Below, piece after piece: positions 40,720 to 50,445 of a stretch of 55,093 bases of DNA. This DNA is from Chloroflexota bacterium (GTDB taxonomy: Bacteria; Chloroflexota; Dehalococcoidia; Lucifugimonadales; UBA3495): contig JAQBXL010000007.1 in the NCBI GenBank assembly GCA_027624135.1, forward strand, positions 1 through 55,093, given 5' to 3'. Under the pieces are notes generated by a model, which did no database searches, was not told where the DNA came from, and worked only from the letters and a program-made list of their open reading frames with translations. Within the stretch, counting starts at the first letter, position 1. Each line of letters opens with the position of its first letter. Made by a program: the position numbers and the translations under genes.

Positions 40720-41508
40720 ATGACTTCCAAATATGGGACAGACGGCGAATATGAGACAGGTGAGAGCATTCGTCGGTCTCCGGTTGACCTAGCGGAAACG
40801 CTGGACGAGGTGGCTTCTCTAGTCAGAAATTGCACCGACTGCCCTTTGTCCGGCGGCCGTATGAATGCGGTGCCTGGAGAGGGCAATCCCAAAGCCGAAG
40901 TGATTTTCATCGGAGAAGGTCCAGGCTTTCAAGAAGACCGCCAAGGGCGTCCCTTCGTCGGCCCTGCCGGTAAACTGCTGGACGGCCTCCTGGCATCCAT
41001 CGGAGCCAGACGCGAAGACGTATTCATAGCCAACATGGTCAAATGTCGGCCACCGGACAACCGAGACCCAGCGCCAGCGGAGATTGCCGCCTGCACTAAG
41101 TTCCTGGACCGTCAGATCGACCTGATCAACCCAAGATTGATCGTTACGCTAGGACGGTTCGCCTTCGGACGTTATTTCCCCGGTGAGGGCATAACCAAAG
41201 CCAGGGGAACTCTGAGAGAAAAGGACGGGCGCAAGATCTTTCCGGTACTCCATCCAGCTGCGGTGTTGCGCAGAGAAGAACTAAGGCCCACAATGATAGA
41301 AGACTTCAAGTCGATTGCAAAGATACTTGAAGATAGATCTGAGAATATGGGCGGGGAGCTTGTTGCCATTTCGGACCAGGCCCCTCAACCAGCCCAATTA
41401 TCCTTTGTTGACGCTCCAGGCTCCTCGACCGCTACCGCAGCAGCGGCCGAAATAGCCAACGTCAACATAGAAGAAGCGCCCCGGCCTGAGCAGTTAACCC
41501 TATTTTAA
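40720..41508 (+). CDS. Family 4 uracil-DNA glycosylase (iron-sulfur)
   Basis: A 262-aa glycosylase removing uracil from DNA. The four cluster cysteines are visible: two in NCTDCPL, one in NMVKCRPPDNRD and one in AACTKFLDRQI. Catalytic motifs are GEGPGFQEDRQGRPFVGPAGKLLD and the uracil-binding VLHPAAVLRREE. A 50-residue C-terminal tail (Ala/Pro/Glu-rich, ending RPEQLTLF) extends beyond the catalytic core; a tail ending in a Q-L-x-L-F pattern resembles a sliding-clamp-binding peptide, which is an inference. GGGAGG lies upstream of the ATG. Confidence 0.94.
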   Translation: MTSKYGTDGEYETGESIRRSPVDLAETLDEVASLVRNCTDCPLSGGRMNAVPGEGNPKAEVIFIGEGPGFQEDRQGRPFVGPAGKLLDGLLASIGARREDVFIANMVKCRPPDNRDPAPAEIAACTKFLDRQIDLINPRLIVTLGRFAFGRYFPGEGITKARGTLREKDGRKIFPVLHPAAVLRREELRPTMIEDFKSIAKILEDRSENMGGELVAISDQAPQPAQLSFVDAPGSSTATAAAAEIANVNIEEAPRPEQLTLF

Positions 41509-41560
41509 GCGTAATCGCTGGTGGCCTGGGTAATCCAACAATTAGGAACAATGAAATAAG

Positions 41561-43219
41561 GTGACATCTAAGCTACGCGTCATTCCCTTGGGAGGCCTGG
41601 GGGAGATTGGCAAAAACATGATGGCCCTGGAGTACGATAACGATATCGTTATCGTCGACTGCGGGGTCCAATTCCCTGAAGAAGGTATGTTTGGGGTTGA
41701 CCTGATCATCCCCGACATTTCTTATCTGATGGAACGGCTCGAGAAGGTTCGCGCCATCCTGATCACCCACGGGCACGAGGACCATATCGGGGCACTGCCC
41801 TTTATCCTGCCGAAATTGAATTGCCCAGTCTACGCTCCGCGCCTGGCCCACGGGCTGATAACCGCCAAATTGAAAGAGCGGAGGGTAGCCCGTGACAGCG
41901 TCGTCACTCCGATTGATCCAGGCGTGATTCACCAGATCGGTGAAAGCTTTGAAGTGTCTTGGTTCCGGGTGTGTCACAGCATCCCCGACGCCATGGGCAT
42001 CGCCATCGGAACCCCTTTGGGCACGGTGATTCACACCGGTGACTTCAAGATTGACCACACCCCCGTGGACGGCCGCATCTTTGACCTGCCCACGTTAGCC
42101 CACTACGGAGACGACGGTGTTCTGCTGCTTTGCTCAGACTCGACCTACGCAGAAGTTCCCGGATATACGACTTCGGAGAAAGTTGTGGGCGAGGCCCTCG
42201 ACCGAGCCATAGGAGAAGCCGACGGACGGGTGTTGGTCGCCACGTTCGCCTCGCTGGTCTCCCGGGTGCAACAGGTAGTGGATGCTGCCGTAAAGCATGG
42301 GCGAAAAGTCAGCCTGGTAGGCCGGAGCATGGTCGACACAGTGGCTGTTGCCACTGAGTTGGGCTATCTGGTTGCGCCTCCAGGGGTATTGGTGCCGCTG
42401 GCTGAAACTAGGAAGTTGCCCCCCGAACAGGTGGTCCTGATGACTACCGGCAGCCAAGGCGAGCCCACATCCGCCCTGGTGCGCATAGCCAAAGGGGAGC
42501 ACCGCGACGTGAGCATCATGGCCGGAGACACGGTAGTCATCTCCGCCACTCCCATACCGGGCAACGAACTTGCCGTCAGTCACACGATCAACAACCTGCT
42601 CCGGCAGAAAGCCAAAGTGCTCTACGACCGGATCGCCACGGTGCATGTTCATGGCCATGCCAGCCAGGAAGAACTGAAGTTGGTGCTGCGCCTGGTGCGG
42701 CCAAAATATTTCGTTCCGGTGCATGGCGAATTCCGGCACCTAACGGCCCACGCCCAGCTCGCTTGGGACCTCGAATTGGCCAAAGGCGGGATCTTCGTGA
42801 TGGAAGACGGGGACGTGCTGGAACTTGACGAGCACGTTGGAGAGATGAAAGAACGTATCTCCGCCGGGCCTATCTACGTTGACGGTCTGACCACCAGAGA
42901 CACCCAGAGCCCAGTGCTCGGCCAGCGGCGGACCCTGTCAAAAGATGGCGTGGTCGTGGTCGTGGTAAACAAAGACAAGAAGAGCGGCAATATTCTGGGC
43001 GAACCGGTGGCCGTAGCCAGCGGCTTCTTGGACGACTCGGAAACTGGCACCCTCTTCGATGAACTTAGCGTCGCCGTGGCCCAGGCATTGACCAAGGCTG
43101 ACACTCGAAGCGACGGAATCGAAGATTTGAAGGCAAAAGTCCGCGAATCTGCCCGCAGCTTCTTAGCTGGCGCTGCCCGCCGTTCGCCTATGATAATTCC
43201 AGTGGTTCTTGAGATTTAG
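41561..43219 (+). CDS. rnj: Ribonuclease J
   Basis: A 552-aa metallo-beta-lactamase/beta-CASP nuclease with 5'-3' exo- and endonuclease roles in mRNA decay and rRNA maturation. Seen: IPLGGLGEIGKNMM, the metal motif ITHGHEDHIGALPF, HTGDFKIDHTPVDG, the beta-CASP GSQGEP and HVHGHASQEELKL, and PVHGEFRHL. The C-terminal domain of about 100 residues follows. The start is GTG at 41561 with a weak TAGGAA upstream. Probably in one operon with ftsK (54 nt downstream). Confidence 0.95.
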   Translation: MTSKLRVIPLGGLGEIGKNMMALEYDNDIVIVDCGVQFPEEGMFGVDLIIPDISYLMERLEKVRAILITHGHEDHIGALPFILPKLNCPVYAPRLAHGLITAKLKERRVARDSVVTPIDPGVIHQIGESFEVSWFRVCHSIPDAMGIAIGTPLGTVIHTGDFKIDHTPVDGRIFDLPTLAHYGDDGVLLLCSDSTYAEVPGYTTSEKVVGEALDRAIGEADGRVLVATFASLVSRVQQVVDAAVKHGRKVSLVGRSMVDTVAVATELGYLVAPPGVLVPLAETRKLPPEQVVLMTTGSQGEPTSALVRIAKGEHRDVSIMAGDTVVISATPIPGNELAVSHTINNLLRQKAKVLYDRIATVHVHGHASQEELKLVLRLVRPKYFVPVHGEFRHLTAHAQLAWDLELAKGGIFVMEDGDVLELDEHVGEMKERISAGPIYVDGLTTRDTQSPVLGQRRTLSKDGVVVVVVNKDKKSGNILGEPVAVASGFLDDSETGTLFDELSVAVAQALTKADTRSDGIEDLKAKVRESARSFLAGAARRSPMIIPVVLEI

Positions 43220-43273
43220 TCTCTAGCCACGAGCCGGACACCGGCCGATAGCAACTGCCACCGGAGGGATATA

Positions 43274-45625
43274 GTGGCCAGTTCAATTGGGAGGAAGCGG
43301 CGCAGCACCGCTTCGCCTTCAATCAAAGAACTCTTCAATGGATCACCCAGGTCACTGGTCGACGCCGTGGCCTTAATGGCCACCGCGTTGTCAATCGGCC
43401 TGATCCTCTCCTTCTCTGGAAGCGTGCGTACCTGGACCGCAGATACCTTGGGATACGGCTGGGTTCCTGTGGGCCTTTTCGTGGCCGCAGTCACCGCCGC
43501 GCTCCGTTACAACCGGCGCGCCCTGTTCGCCAGTTGGCGTCACTGGATCCTGGCTGCCACCGTGGCTGCTATGTCCATCGCCGTGCTCTCTACCATATCC
43601 CCCTCGGACGGCGCCTTCAAAGACCTGAGCCTCGGCGGAAGATGGGGCAGTGTCCTTGGTGGCACACCAGTGACCCTGGCGGCTTTGAAGATACTAGGAA
43701 TGGCCGTCGTGGTGTCCCTTATCATCGCGCCCAAGAAGGCTGGCAGGTTCTATCTGCAGGTCTCCGAAAAGCTGTTGGGCGGGGTACAGTTGGCTCTTAT
43801 CTGCCTCTACGTCATCGCCCACAAAATGGTGATGTTCCTGGAACGACGATACCGGATACTGCGCTTCGCCATGCGCCGTCAGTCTTCCGGCGGAAATCTC
43901 CTGAAGATGCTGGTCCGCGGCCCTTCCAATGCTCCGGTACGCACCCGTGCCTACCAAGAAAGCTCTCGGATTGAAAGCTCTCAGAGTATCGGACGCACCC
44001 AAGCTGCCGCCGATCTCGGGTTTGAATCGCTCGATATTCTTAAGCCTTTGCCCGGCGAACCGGGTTTGGACGGCCCGAACCTGGACAGTAAGGATGACGA
44101 CGAATGGGGAATGCCCGAATCGGGGCTTATTCCCACCTGGGACTCCAACGCGCCCGCCCCGCCGATAGAATCCAAACCGTCACGGGTCAAAGGCGAAAAG
44201 GGGAGTTGGTTGCTTCCTTCTGTGGACCGACTTGCCCCACCAGACCCGCACCATGCCCCAGAAGCTGCCCTCCAGGAGATGGCGCGGCTGGTGGAGACGA
44301 CCCTGGGCGATCATGGCGTCAGGGTCGAAGTCACAGATGTTAAAGCTGGCCCTAGGATTTTACGCTTCGGGCTGGTGCCCGGCTGGGTGGCTAAGAAGGG
44401 CGAATCAGGCCATAGCGCCATCGGCCTCTACAAAGACGGCGCCAATCCATCGTCCGTCGAACGCAGCAGAGTCAAGGTACAGAGCATCTTGATTCGCGAG
44501 AAGGACCTGGCCCTGGCTCTGAAGACACCGTATCTGCGGATCGAGGCGCCGGTGCCAGGTGAGGCGCTGGTCGGCCTAGAAGTGCCCAGCCCCTCGCCCA
44601 GTAAAGTCCACCTCCGCGAAGTCATGGAAACTCCGGCCTTCAAGAAGCTGGCCGAAAAGGGCGGTCTGCCCATCGCGCTAGGACAAGACACTGGAGGGAA
44701 TCCGGTGGTCTTGGACTTGGCTGCGTTGCCCCACATGCTCATCGCTGGGGCAACCGGCAGCGGCAAAAGCGTCTGCATCAATTCCATCGTCGCGTCTTTC
44801 CTGCTGACCAAAACTCCTGAGCAATTGCGCATCCTCATGGTGGACCCAAAACGGGTCGAGTTGACTCCGTTCAACGGGATACCCCATCTGATAGGACCGG
44901 TGATCGTTGACGCCCACGAGGTCAACACCTCGCTTCGCGGGTTGATACGCGAGATGCTGAACCGCTACAAGCTGATGGAAGAATCCGGCACCAGGAACAT
45001 AGAGGGGTACAACAAACAAGCTGAAGACAGGATGCCGTTCTTGGTCTTGATCGTCGATGAGCTGGCCGACCTGATGATGGTCGGAGGGTTCGATGTGGAA
45101 CAGAACCTGGTCCGGCTGGCCCAACTTGGGCGGGCCACCGGCATCCATCTGGTGTTGGCAACGCAACGGCCGTCGGTCAATGTGGTTACCGGCCTGCTCA
45201 AGGCCAACATCCCGGCCCGTGTCGCCTTTGCGGTGTCCTCTCAAGTCGACTCCAGGGTGATTCTAGACGCCGTCGGCGCAGAGAAATTATTGGGCAAGGG
45301 CGATATGCTCTTGTTGCACAACGAATCGCCCAAACCCAGCCGCGTCCAGGGCGCCTTGGTTTACGACCAAGAGATTGACCAAATGGTCGAATCATGGCTT
45401 GGTCAAGAAGGGCCTGCGGTGCCTGTGATAGACGTCATTTCGCCAGAAATCGACGAGAACGCGGATGGAGCGGACGCCCGCATGATGGAAGAGGCGCGGG
45501 AACTGGCGGCAAGGAATCCCCAGTTGACCCGTTCCTATCTGGAAAGGCGATTGAAGATTGGCGGCAGCAAGGCCGAAGAGGTTATGGAGACGTTGGAAGA
45601 AGAGGGCTTCTTAGACCGGGATTAA
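43274..45625 (+). CDS. ftsK: DNA translocase FtsK/SpoIIIE
   Basis: A 783-aa septal DNA pump. The N-terminal part has about four to five hydrophobic segments (roughly residues 32-50, 60-80, 90-115, 137-155 and 165-185), anchoring it in the membrane. A charged linker spans about residues 200-330. The motor begins near residue 330 with Walker A IAGATGSGKSVCINSI (about residue 495) and Walker B FLVLIVDELADLMM (about residue 594). The C-terminal gamma domain, with SYLERRLKIGGSKAEEVMETLEEEG, would read KOPS-type DNA signals. GGAGGG precedes the GTG start. Confidence 0.95.
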   Translation: MASSIGRKRRSTASPSIKELFNGSPRSLVDAVALMATALSIGLILSFSGSVRTWTADTLGYGWVPVGLFVAAVTAALRYNRRALFASWRHWILAATVAAMSIAVLSTISPSDGAFKDLSLGGRWGSVLGGTPVTLAALKILGMAVVVSLIIAPKKAGRFYLQVSEKLLGGVQLALICLYVIAHKMVMFLERRYRILRFAMRRQSSGGNLLKMLVRGPSNAPVRTRAYQESSRIESSQSIGRTQAAADLGFESLDILKPLPGEPGLDGPNLDSKDDDEWGMPESGLIPTWDSNAPAPPIESKPSRVKGEKGSWLLPSVDRLAPPDPHHAPEAALQEMARLVETTLGDHGVRVEVTDVKAGPRILRFGLVPGWVAKKGESGHSAIGLYKDGANPSSVERSRVKVQSILIREKDLALALKTPYLRIEAPVPGEALVGLEVPSPSPSKVHLREVMETPAFKKLAEKGGLPIALGQDTGGNPVVLDLAALPHMLIAGATGSGKSVCINSIVASFLLTKTPEQLRILMVDPKRVELTPFNGIPHLIGPVIVDAHEVNTSLRGLIREMLNRYKLMEESGTRNIEGYNKQAEDRMPFLVLIVDELADLMMVGGFDVEQNLVRLAQLGRATGIHLVLATQRPSVNVVTGLLKANIPARVAFAVSSQVDSRVILDAVGAEKLLGKGDMLLLHNESPKPSRVQGALVYDQEIDQMVESWLGQEGPAVPVIDVISPEIDENADGADARMMEEARELAARNPQLTRSYLERRLKIGGSKAEEVMETLEEEGFLDRD

Positions 45626-45728
45626 TCCTCGACTCCGGACTCCACTGCCAGACTCAAATCATTCCGCAACGCCTTTCTGATAACGCGGTTACCCTCCCAT
45701 TGGCCCTTTGTTTTTCATCGAGGCTCTG

Positions 45729-45784
45729 GTTTGCTATCATTGGCGTATCTGGGAGGCTCCTGTTTGCTATCATTGGCCTATCTG
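45729..45784 (+). repeat. 33-bp period tandem duplication before the PHP gene
   Basis: GTTTGCTATCATTGGCGTAT at 45729 recurs at 45762 with one change (GTTTGCTATCATTGGCCTAT), including flanking GAGGCTC bases. Each copy carries TATCAT, a possible -10. The function may be duplicated promoter elements, or simply replication slippage. Confidence 0.7.
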
Positions 45785-45810
45785 AATTGCCCGCGACAAT
45801 GAAATAGCCT

Positions 45811-46470
45811 TTGTTGATTGACCTTCATACCCACAGCTATCCCCAGTCTGACGACAGTTTCATGAGCGTGGACGAGCTGATTGAGGGTTCCAAATCGCTG
45901 GGACTGGACGGCATCTGCCTGACGGATCACGACATTTTTTGGACCGCCGATCAGGCACAGGACCTTTCCCAAAAGCACGATTTCCTGGTTATTCCCGGTT
46001 GTGAGATCAACACCGAGTCGGGGCACGTATTGGTGTTTGGTCTAACTGAATACGAGTTTGGCATGCACAAACCGGAATTTCTACAGGCGTCCGTGGCACG
46101 GGCCGGGGGAGTGCTGATCGCGGCTCACCCTTACCGGCGCCGCTTCATCGAGGAACCGGCCAAACGGCCCGGTATCAGGGATGAGATGCTGGAGCGGGCA
46201 GGTGACGATAAATTCTTCGGAATCTGCCAAGGAGTCGAGGCCCTGAACGGCCGTGGGACGACGGTTCAGAACCAATTCTCCCTGGACCTGGGAAAGAAGC
46301 TGAACGCAAACATGACGGCAGGCAGCGACGCCCACAAAGTGGAGCAGCTAGGCACTGTGGCCACCGAGTTTCAGCGGCCGGTGTCTTGCTTAAGTGACCT
46401 GATAAATGAGCTGCAAAACGGTCGGTATAGCCCGGTAGACCTGAGGGAAAAAGCAACGCCACGAATCTAA
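45811..46470 (+). CDS. PHP-domain phosphoesterase-like protein
   Basis: A 219-aa protein of the polymerase/histidinol-phosphatase (PHP) superfamily. The metal motifs occur in order: LIDLHTHSYPQSDDS, CLTDHDIFW, VIPGCEINTESGHVLVFGL, LIAAHPYRRRF and AGSDAHKVEQLG near residue 170. Relatives hydrolyse phosphate esters such as 3',5'-bisnucleotides or AMP-type compounds. The start is one of two adjacent TTG codons (45811 or 45814) without a clear ribosome site. A tandem repeat with possible -10 boxes lies just upstream. Confidence 0.88.
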   Translation: MLIDLHTHSYPQSDDSFMSVDELIEGSKSLGLDGICLTDHDIFWTADQAQDLSQKHDFLVIPGCEINTESGHVLVFGLTEYEFGMHKPEFLQASVARAGGVLIAAHPYRRRFIEEPAKRPGIRDEMLERAGDDKFFGICQGVEALNGRGTTVQNQFSLDLGKKLNANMTAGSDAHKVEQLGTVATEFQRPVSCLSDLINELQNGRYSPVDLREKATPRI

Positions 46471-46489
46471 ACGGGACATTTTCGCGCAC

Positions 46490-47476
46490 ATGACTGAACT
46501 GCTCAAGATAGACGACCTAACGGTGAGTTTTGGCACCTCTGCCGGGCGGGTAAAGGCGCTAAACAACGTGAGCCTCTCCCTTAACGAGGGGGAAGTCTAC
46601 TGCATCGTGGGCGAAAGCGGCTCTGGAAAGAGCACGCTCGCCCTATCGATCATGGGGCTTTTGCCCCAGAACACTGAGATCCCCGACGGCCGGATCATGT
46701 ATCGAGACATTGACTTGCTACGGGCCGGGCCAGAGCAGATGCGCGCCCTGAGAGGCAGTGAGATATCGTTGGTCTTTCAGGACGCACAGGCCGCGCTGAA
46801 CCCCATTGAAGCCATCGGACCCCAGTTGGAAGAGGTGATTTTGGCGCACAGCGATATCTCGCTCCGAAACGCCAACCGAATGGCCCAGGACATGCTTTCC
46901 GAGATGGGCATGGCCGACCCCAAACGCATCATGGGTCAATACCCCTTCGCGCTTAGTGGCGGCATGTGCCAGCGAGTGATGATGGCGATGGCATTGGTTC
47001 TGCGCCCTAAACTGTTGATCGCCGACGAGCCAACTTCGGGATTAGACGTCACTCTACAGGCAGAGATATTGCATCGCATGAGAGCTTTGGTGAAAGAACA
47101 GGATTCATCGATCTTGCTCATCACCCACGACATGGGCGTGGTTGCGGCGATGGCCAACAAGGTGAGCGTGATCTATGCGGGCAATGTGGTGGAGAGCGCC
47201 GAAGTCATTCCGCTGTTCCGCCGTCCGCAACACCCTTACACCTGGTCGTTGTTGCAGGCGTTGCCCCGTTTGGATGACCCTGGCCGAAGGATCGAGCCTT
47301 TGCCGGGAAGCCCTCCCGACATGATCAACCTGCCGGCCGAATGCCCCTTTGTGCCCCGGTGCTTCAAAGCTCAGAGCCAGTGCAGGGGTGAGGCGAAGCC
47401 AAAGCTCCAGCAGATCGAACCTTCGCACTTCGTCGCTTGCTATAACCCAGTTGTTCCCGATGAGAGTCCCGAATAA
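46490..47476 (+). CDS. Oligopeptide/nickel-type ABC transporter ATPase (DppD/OppD-like)
   Basis: A 328-aa ATPase. Walker A is GESGSGKSTLALSIMG, the Q-loop is LVFQDAQAALNP, the signature is ALSGGMCQRV (Cys for the usual Arg), Walker B is LLIADEPTSGLDV and the switch His is in LLITHDMGVV. The C-terminal extension with CPFVPRC, further Cys residues and PSHFVACY is the oligopeptide-family tail that may bind a metal cluster. No permease, partner ATPase or binding protein is adjacent, so its partners must be encoded elsewhere, or it serves other components. The gene follows the PHP gene by 19 nt. Confidence 0.9.
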   Translation: MTELLKIDDLTVSFGTSAGRVKALNNVSLSLNEGEVYCIVGESGSGKSTLALSIMGLLPQNTEIPDGRIMYRDIDLLRAGPEQMRALRGSEISLVFQDAQAALNPIEAIGPQLEEVILAHSDISLRNANRMAQDMLSEMGMADPKRIMGQYPFALSGGMCQRVMMAMALVLRPKLLIADEPTSGLDVTLQAEILHRMRALVKEQDSSILLITHDMGVVAAMANKVSVIYAGNVVESAEVIPLFRRPQHPYTWSLLQALPRLDDPGRRIEPLPGSPPDMINLPAECPFVPRCFKAQSQCRGEAKPKLQQIEPSHFVACYNPVVPDESPE

Positions 47477-47518
47477 GAATTTCCGGCCAAGAATTCCGGC
47501 GATTACGCGACCGCCGTC

Positions 47519-48517
47519 CTAGCGATTGGCCACACTGTCACCCACCAATAGCTCCAAGGCCAGGTTCGGCTCTAATCTACCGCGCTTGATGGCCAGATCA
47601 GTCTCCAGCAGCCGGTTGTAGCGCCAGATTATCTCGGGCATGGAGTGACGCCGCGCTTGTTCTGCGGTCTTTCTTATCACAAAATCTGACGACGTCCCCA
47701 GCCGTCCTCCCAATTCGCTCTGCGGCACTCCCCGGTCCATGGAGTCACGGGCCAAAGCCAGCAGCCGAAGTTGGCGCTCGACCATACCGATGATATATGG
47801 GGCCTCCCGTCCGTCTTCTTTAAGTTGGTGCAGCAGGCGTAACGCAACACCGGGCTGGCCATCGATCATGGCGTCGACGGCGGCGAAGATGCTGGCTTCA
47901 CGAATCTGAGATACCATCTCGCCCACGTCCGAGTCTCGTATCTCGCGCCCTGAACAATACAGAGCCAACTTCTCCAGTTCCTGGTCCAGCGTCCAGAGAT
48001 CGGCGCCGACGAGGTCTGTGATCGATCGTATGGCCGATGGGCTGATGGACGAGCCTTTGGTCTCCGCCGTGGACTTAACCCACCGGGCTAGCCCCTCGCC
48101 CTTGGGAGCGGCTAGTTCCTCCGCTTGAGACAGCGGCTTCAGCATGCGCAACAACGAATTGCTGGCTCCCAATGGTCCGTCGATGAAGATCAAGATCGTA
48201 GTATCGGGCATCAGAGGAACGGCGGTCCCCAAAGCTTGCCATTGGTCCGAAGTTTTTGATTCTGCTGACGCTCCCCTTCGGCGGCCCCTTCCTTGACCCT
48301 CAGCCGTGCCTAACAGCCCCTCCACTACCACCAGCCGGTAATCGTCCATGAAAGGCAAGGCGTTGCACATGCTCAGCAGTTCACCGGGCTTGGTCTGCGA
48401 GCCGATCAGCCGGTGCCGGTTGGCCTCCAACACGTCGGAAGCGCCGAACTCAACGATCAACTCGTCCAGCCGTTTTGGCACCAAGAAACTATCGCCGTAA
48501 AGCAGGTGTACTGACAA
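47519..48517 (-). CDS. holA: DNA polymerase III delta subunit
   Basis: A 332-aa clamp-loader subunit that opens the sliding clamp. It starts SVHLLYGDSFLVPKRLDEL like other HolA proteins and has LPFMDDYRLVVVEGLL, the VGADLWTLDQELEKLALYC helix and the C-terminal FVIRKTAEQARR plus LLETDLAIKRG block typical of the family. A basic linker (GRGRRRGA) lies near residue 78. The start is TTG at 48517 with GGAG 7 nt upstream. Converges on the ABC ATPase gene with a 42-nt gap. Confidence 0.92.
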   Translation of the reverse strand: MSVHLLYGDSFLVPKRLDELIVEFGASDVLEANRHRLIGSQTKPGELLSMCNALPFMDDYRLVVVEGLLGTAEGQGRGRRRGASAESKTSDQWQALGTAVPLMPDTTILIFIDGPLGASNSLLRMLKPLSQAEELAAPKGEGLARWVKSTAETKGSSISPSAIRSITDLVGADLWTLDQELEKLALYCSGREIRDSDVGEMVSQIREASIFAAVDAMIDGQPGVALRLLHQLKEDGREAPYIIGMVERQLRLLALARDSMDRGVPQSELGGRLGTSSDFVIRKTAEQARRHSMPEIIWRYNRLLETDLAIKRGRLEPNLALELLVGDSVANR

Positions 48518-48788
48518 TTAAAACTCCGGTAAAACTCCGGCACGCCGGGATAGGTCTGATCGCGGGGCAAATCCGAGGGTGAAAAAGCCTCTAGAGGGCC
48601 AGATTATATCACCAGCAACCTTGGCAACCCCATGACGAATGCCGAGCGATCGCATAAGAAATCTTGGCTTAACGGGGGGTTGGTGGCGGTCGTGTTGGTT
48701 GTATGGTTTAATTATGCGGGCTTCTAGCGGGCGCCTAGCGGACTTTGATAAGAAGCATCAAGATATTCGATGGGGATGACATTGTAAT

Positions 48789-49829
48789 ATGGATTTTGCC
48801 CTCTTCTCCCACGTGCCCTGGCCCGAAGGAACCGATCCCAAGCAGGTTTATGACGACATCACGGAAGAGTTCGTCCTGGGCGAGGAACTGGGCTTCAAAA
48901 GCGCCTGGATTGCCGAGCACCACTTTACCCGCTATGGACTGGGCTCGGCGCCAATGGTCTTGGCCAGCAACATATTGGCTAAGACGACGACTCTAAGGTT
49001 GGGCTCCGCCGTGCTGGTTTCCCCTCTGCATCTTCCTGCCCGACTAGCTGAGGAAACCGCCACTCTGGATGTGCTGAGCGGAGGACGAGTTGACATCGGC
49101 TTCGGTCGAGGGGCCGCCGGGTCTGAATACAACGTCGCCAATGTCCCGCTGGAAGAAAGCCAGAGCCGGTTCCAAGAGTCAATCACCATGATTAGGGGTC
49201 TCTGGACCACCAAGGACTATTCCTTCGAGGGCCAGCACTACAAGATCACCAATGCCAACCTGGTTCCGCCGCCGGTGCAGAGTCCCCATCCGCCCATCTA
49301 CATCGCGGCCACCCGCACCAAAGCGACCCAGGAATTCGTCGCAGGAACGGGACACCCGCTGATCATCGGAGTGGTGCTCGATACCGTGGATGCCCTGGCG
49401 CTGTGCCACACGATGGTCGCCCTGGCCAAGGAGAAGGGCCAAAACATGACGATGGGCCAGATTCCGTTCTTCCGCTATTTCTACGTGGCAGAAACCGAGG
49501 AACAGGCCAAGGCCGACTCCAAGGCAGCACTGGACTGGAACATCGACATGATCCAGTGGCGGCGCAGCTTCGACTTTGGCAGCGAAGTATGGGAAAAGAT
49601 AGAAGACTTCCGCAACACCCGGACGGAACTGCCGCCCAGCTACGAATACCTGTACGAGAACCGGGCCTTCATCGGCTCCCCCGACCAGATCATCGCCAAG
49701 ATAAAGGCGCTACAGGACCAGGGCATCGAATACTTCGGTTGCAACTTCTCCTTCGGCGGCATGCCCCAGGACAAGGTGCTCAAGTCCATGCAGCTATTCG
49801 CCAAAGCGGTCATGCCCGCGTTCAAGTAG
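48789..49829 (+). CDS. LLM-class flavin-dependent oxidoreductase (luciferase-like)
   Basis: A 346-aa luciferase-fold enzyme. Visible: DFALFSHVPWPEG, EELGFKSAWIAEHHFTRYGLG, RLGSAVLVSPLHLPARLAEETATLDVLSGGRVDIGFGRGAAGSEY in motifs, FEGQHYKITNA, SPHPPIYIAATRTKAT and AFIGSPDQIIAKI. It is closer to generic FMN-dependent members than to the pair at 23.4-26.7 kb. The start ATG at 48789 has a weak GGGGAT upstream. It converges on a DUF4286-like gene with a 14-nt gap. The substrate is unknown. Confidence 0.9.
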   Translation: MDFALFSHVPWPEGTDPKQVYDDITEEFVLGEELGFKSAWIAEHHFTRYGLGSAPMVLASNILAKTTTLRLGSAVLVSPLHLPARLAEETATLDVLSGGRVDIGFGRGAAGSEYNVANVPLEESQSRFQESITMIRGLWTTKDYSFEGQHYKITNANLVPPPVQSPHPPIYIAATRTKATQEFVAGTGHPLIIGVVLDTVDALALCHTMVALAKEKGQNMTMGQIPFFRYFYVAETEEQAKADSKAALDWNIDMIQWRRSFDFGSEVWEKIEDFRNTRTELPPSYEYLYENRAFIGSPDQIIAKIKALQDQGIEYFGCNFSFGGMPQDKVLKSMQLFAKAVMPAFK

Positions 49830-49843
49830 GGTTACAGAGGTGG

Positions 49844-50260
49844 CTACGGATGCGCCGCCAGGCGTTCACCGTGGAAGCCCGACCGGTCTTCGAAGAACGT
49901 TCCTGACTCTGGGTAGACCTGGCGGTAGAGGCCGCGAGTCCTGGCTTTGATGGTCTTGTTGACTCGCAGATATAGCTCCGTTGGGTGAGCGTTCTGGTCC
50001 TTATACATCTCGCTCTGTAGCGGGCTGCCGTCTTCCAACTCCCAGATGCACAGGTACTGGAGCGAGTTATTGTTATTTTCGCCTTCCAGTTTGAACCGGC
50101 GGGCGCTCACATAGCCAGGGATCGCCATGCGTTCTGGCAGATGCTGCTCGTTGTACCACTGGTTGAACTCTGCTTCGTCCGCCGCGTCAACCTCCATGGT
50201 CACCACCAATACCGTGGTGCCGATGTGCTGCGATGGGGCGTCGCCGTTATTCTGAGCCAT
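49844..50260 (-). CDS. DUF4286-like dimeric alpha/beta-barrel protein
   Basis: A 138-aa protein. The segment VVTMEVDAADEAEFNQWYNEQHLPERMAIPGYVSARRFKL, seen as several motifs, has the typical 'W-Y-(N/D)-x-x-H-(L/V)-P-x-(L/M)-x-x-x-P-G' pattern of DUF4286 and EthD-like ferredoxin-fold proteins. The C-terminus is YLRVNKTIKARTRGLYRQVY. Such proteins occur beside catabolic monooxygenases. Expressed from the strand opposite the LLM gene it faces. Confidence 0.75.
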   Translation of the reverse strand: MAQNNGDAPSQHIGTTVLVVTMEVDAADEAEFNQWYNEQHLPERMAIPGYVSARRFKLEGENNNNSLQYLCIWELEDGSPLQSEMYKDQNAHPTELYLRVNKTIKARTRGLYRQVYPESGTFFEDRSGFHGERLAAHP

Positions 50261-50445
50261 GATTCACCCGCCTTTGTAGCAAGATTTTAAAGTCATCTTC
50301 CAGGTAATACCCGCCCATGAAAACCCGGCTGTGCCGGCTGCGCCGGCTGCGGGAGGGTGGGGGGTAGTATAACATTGGGCGTGTTGTTTTCCAGGGTCGA
50401 AATTGGATTCTTCGAGACTGACAGCGAGCCTACCAAGGGGATGGA

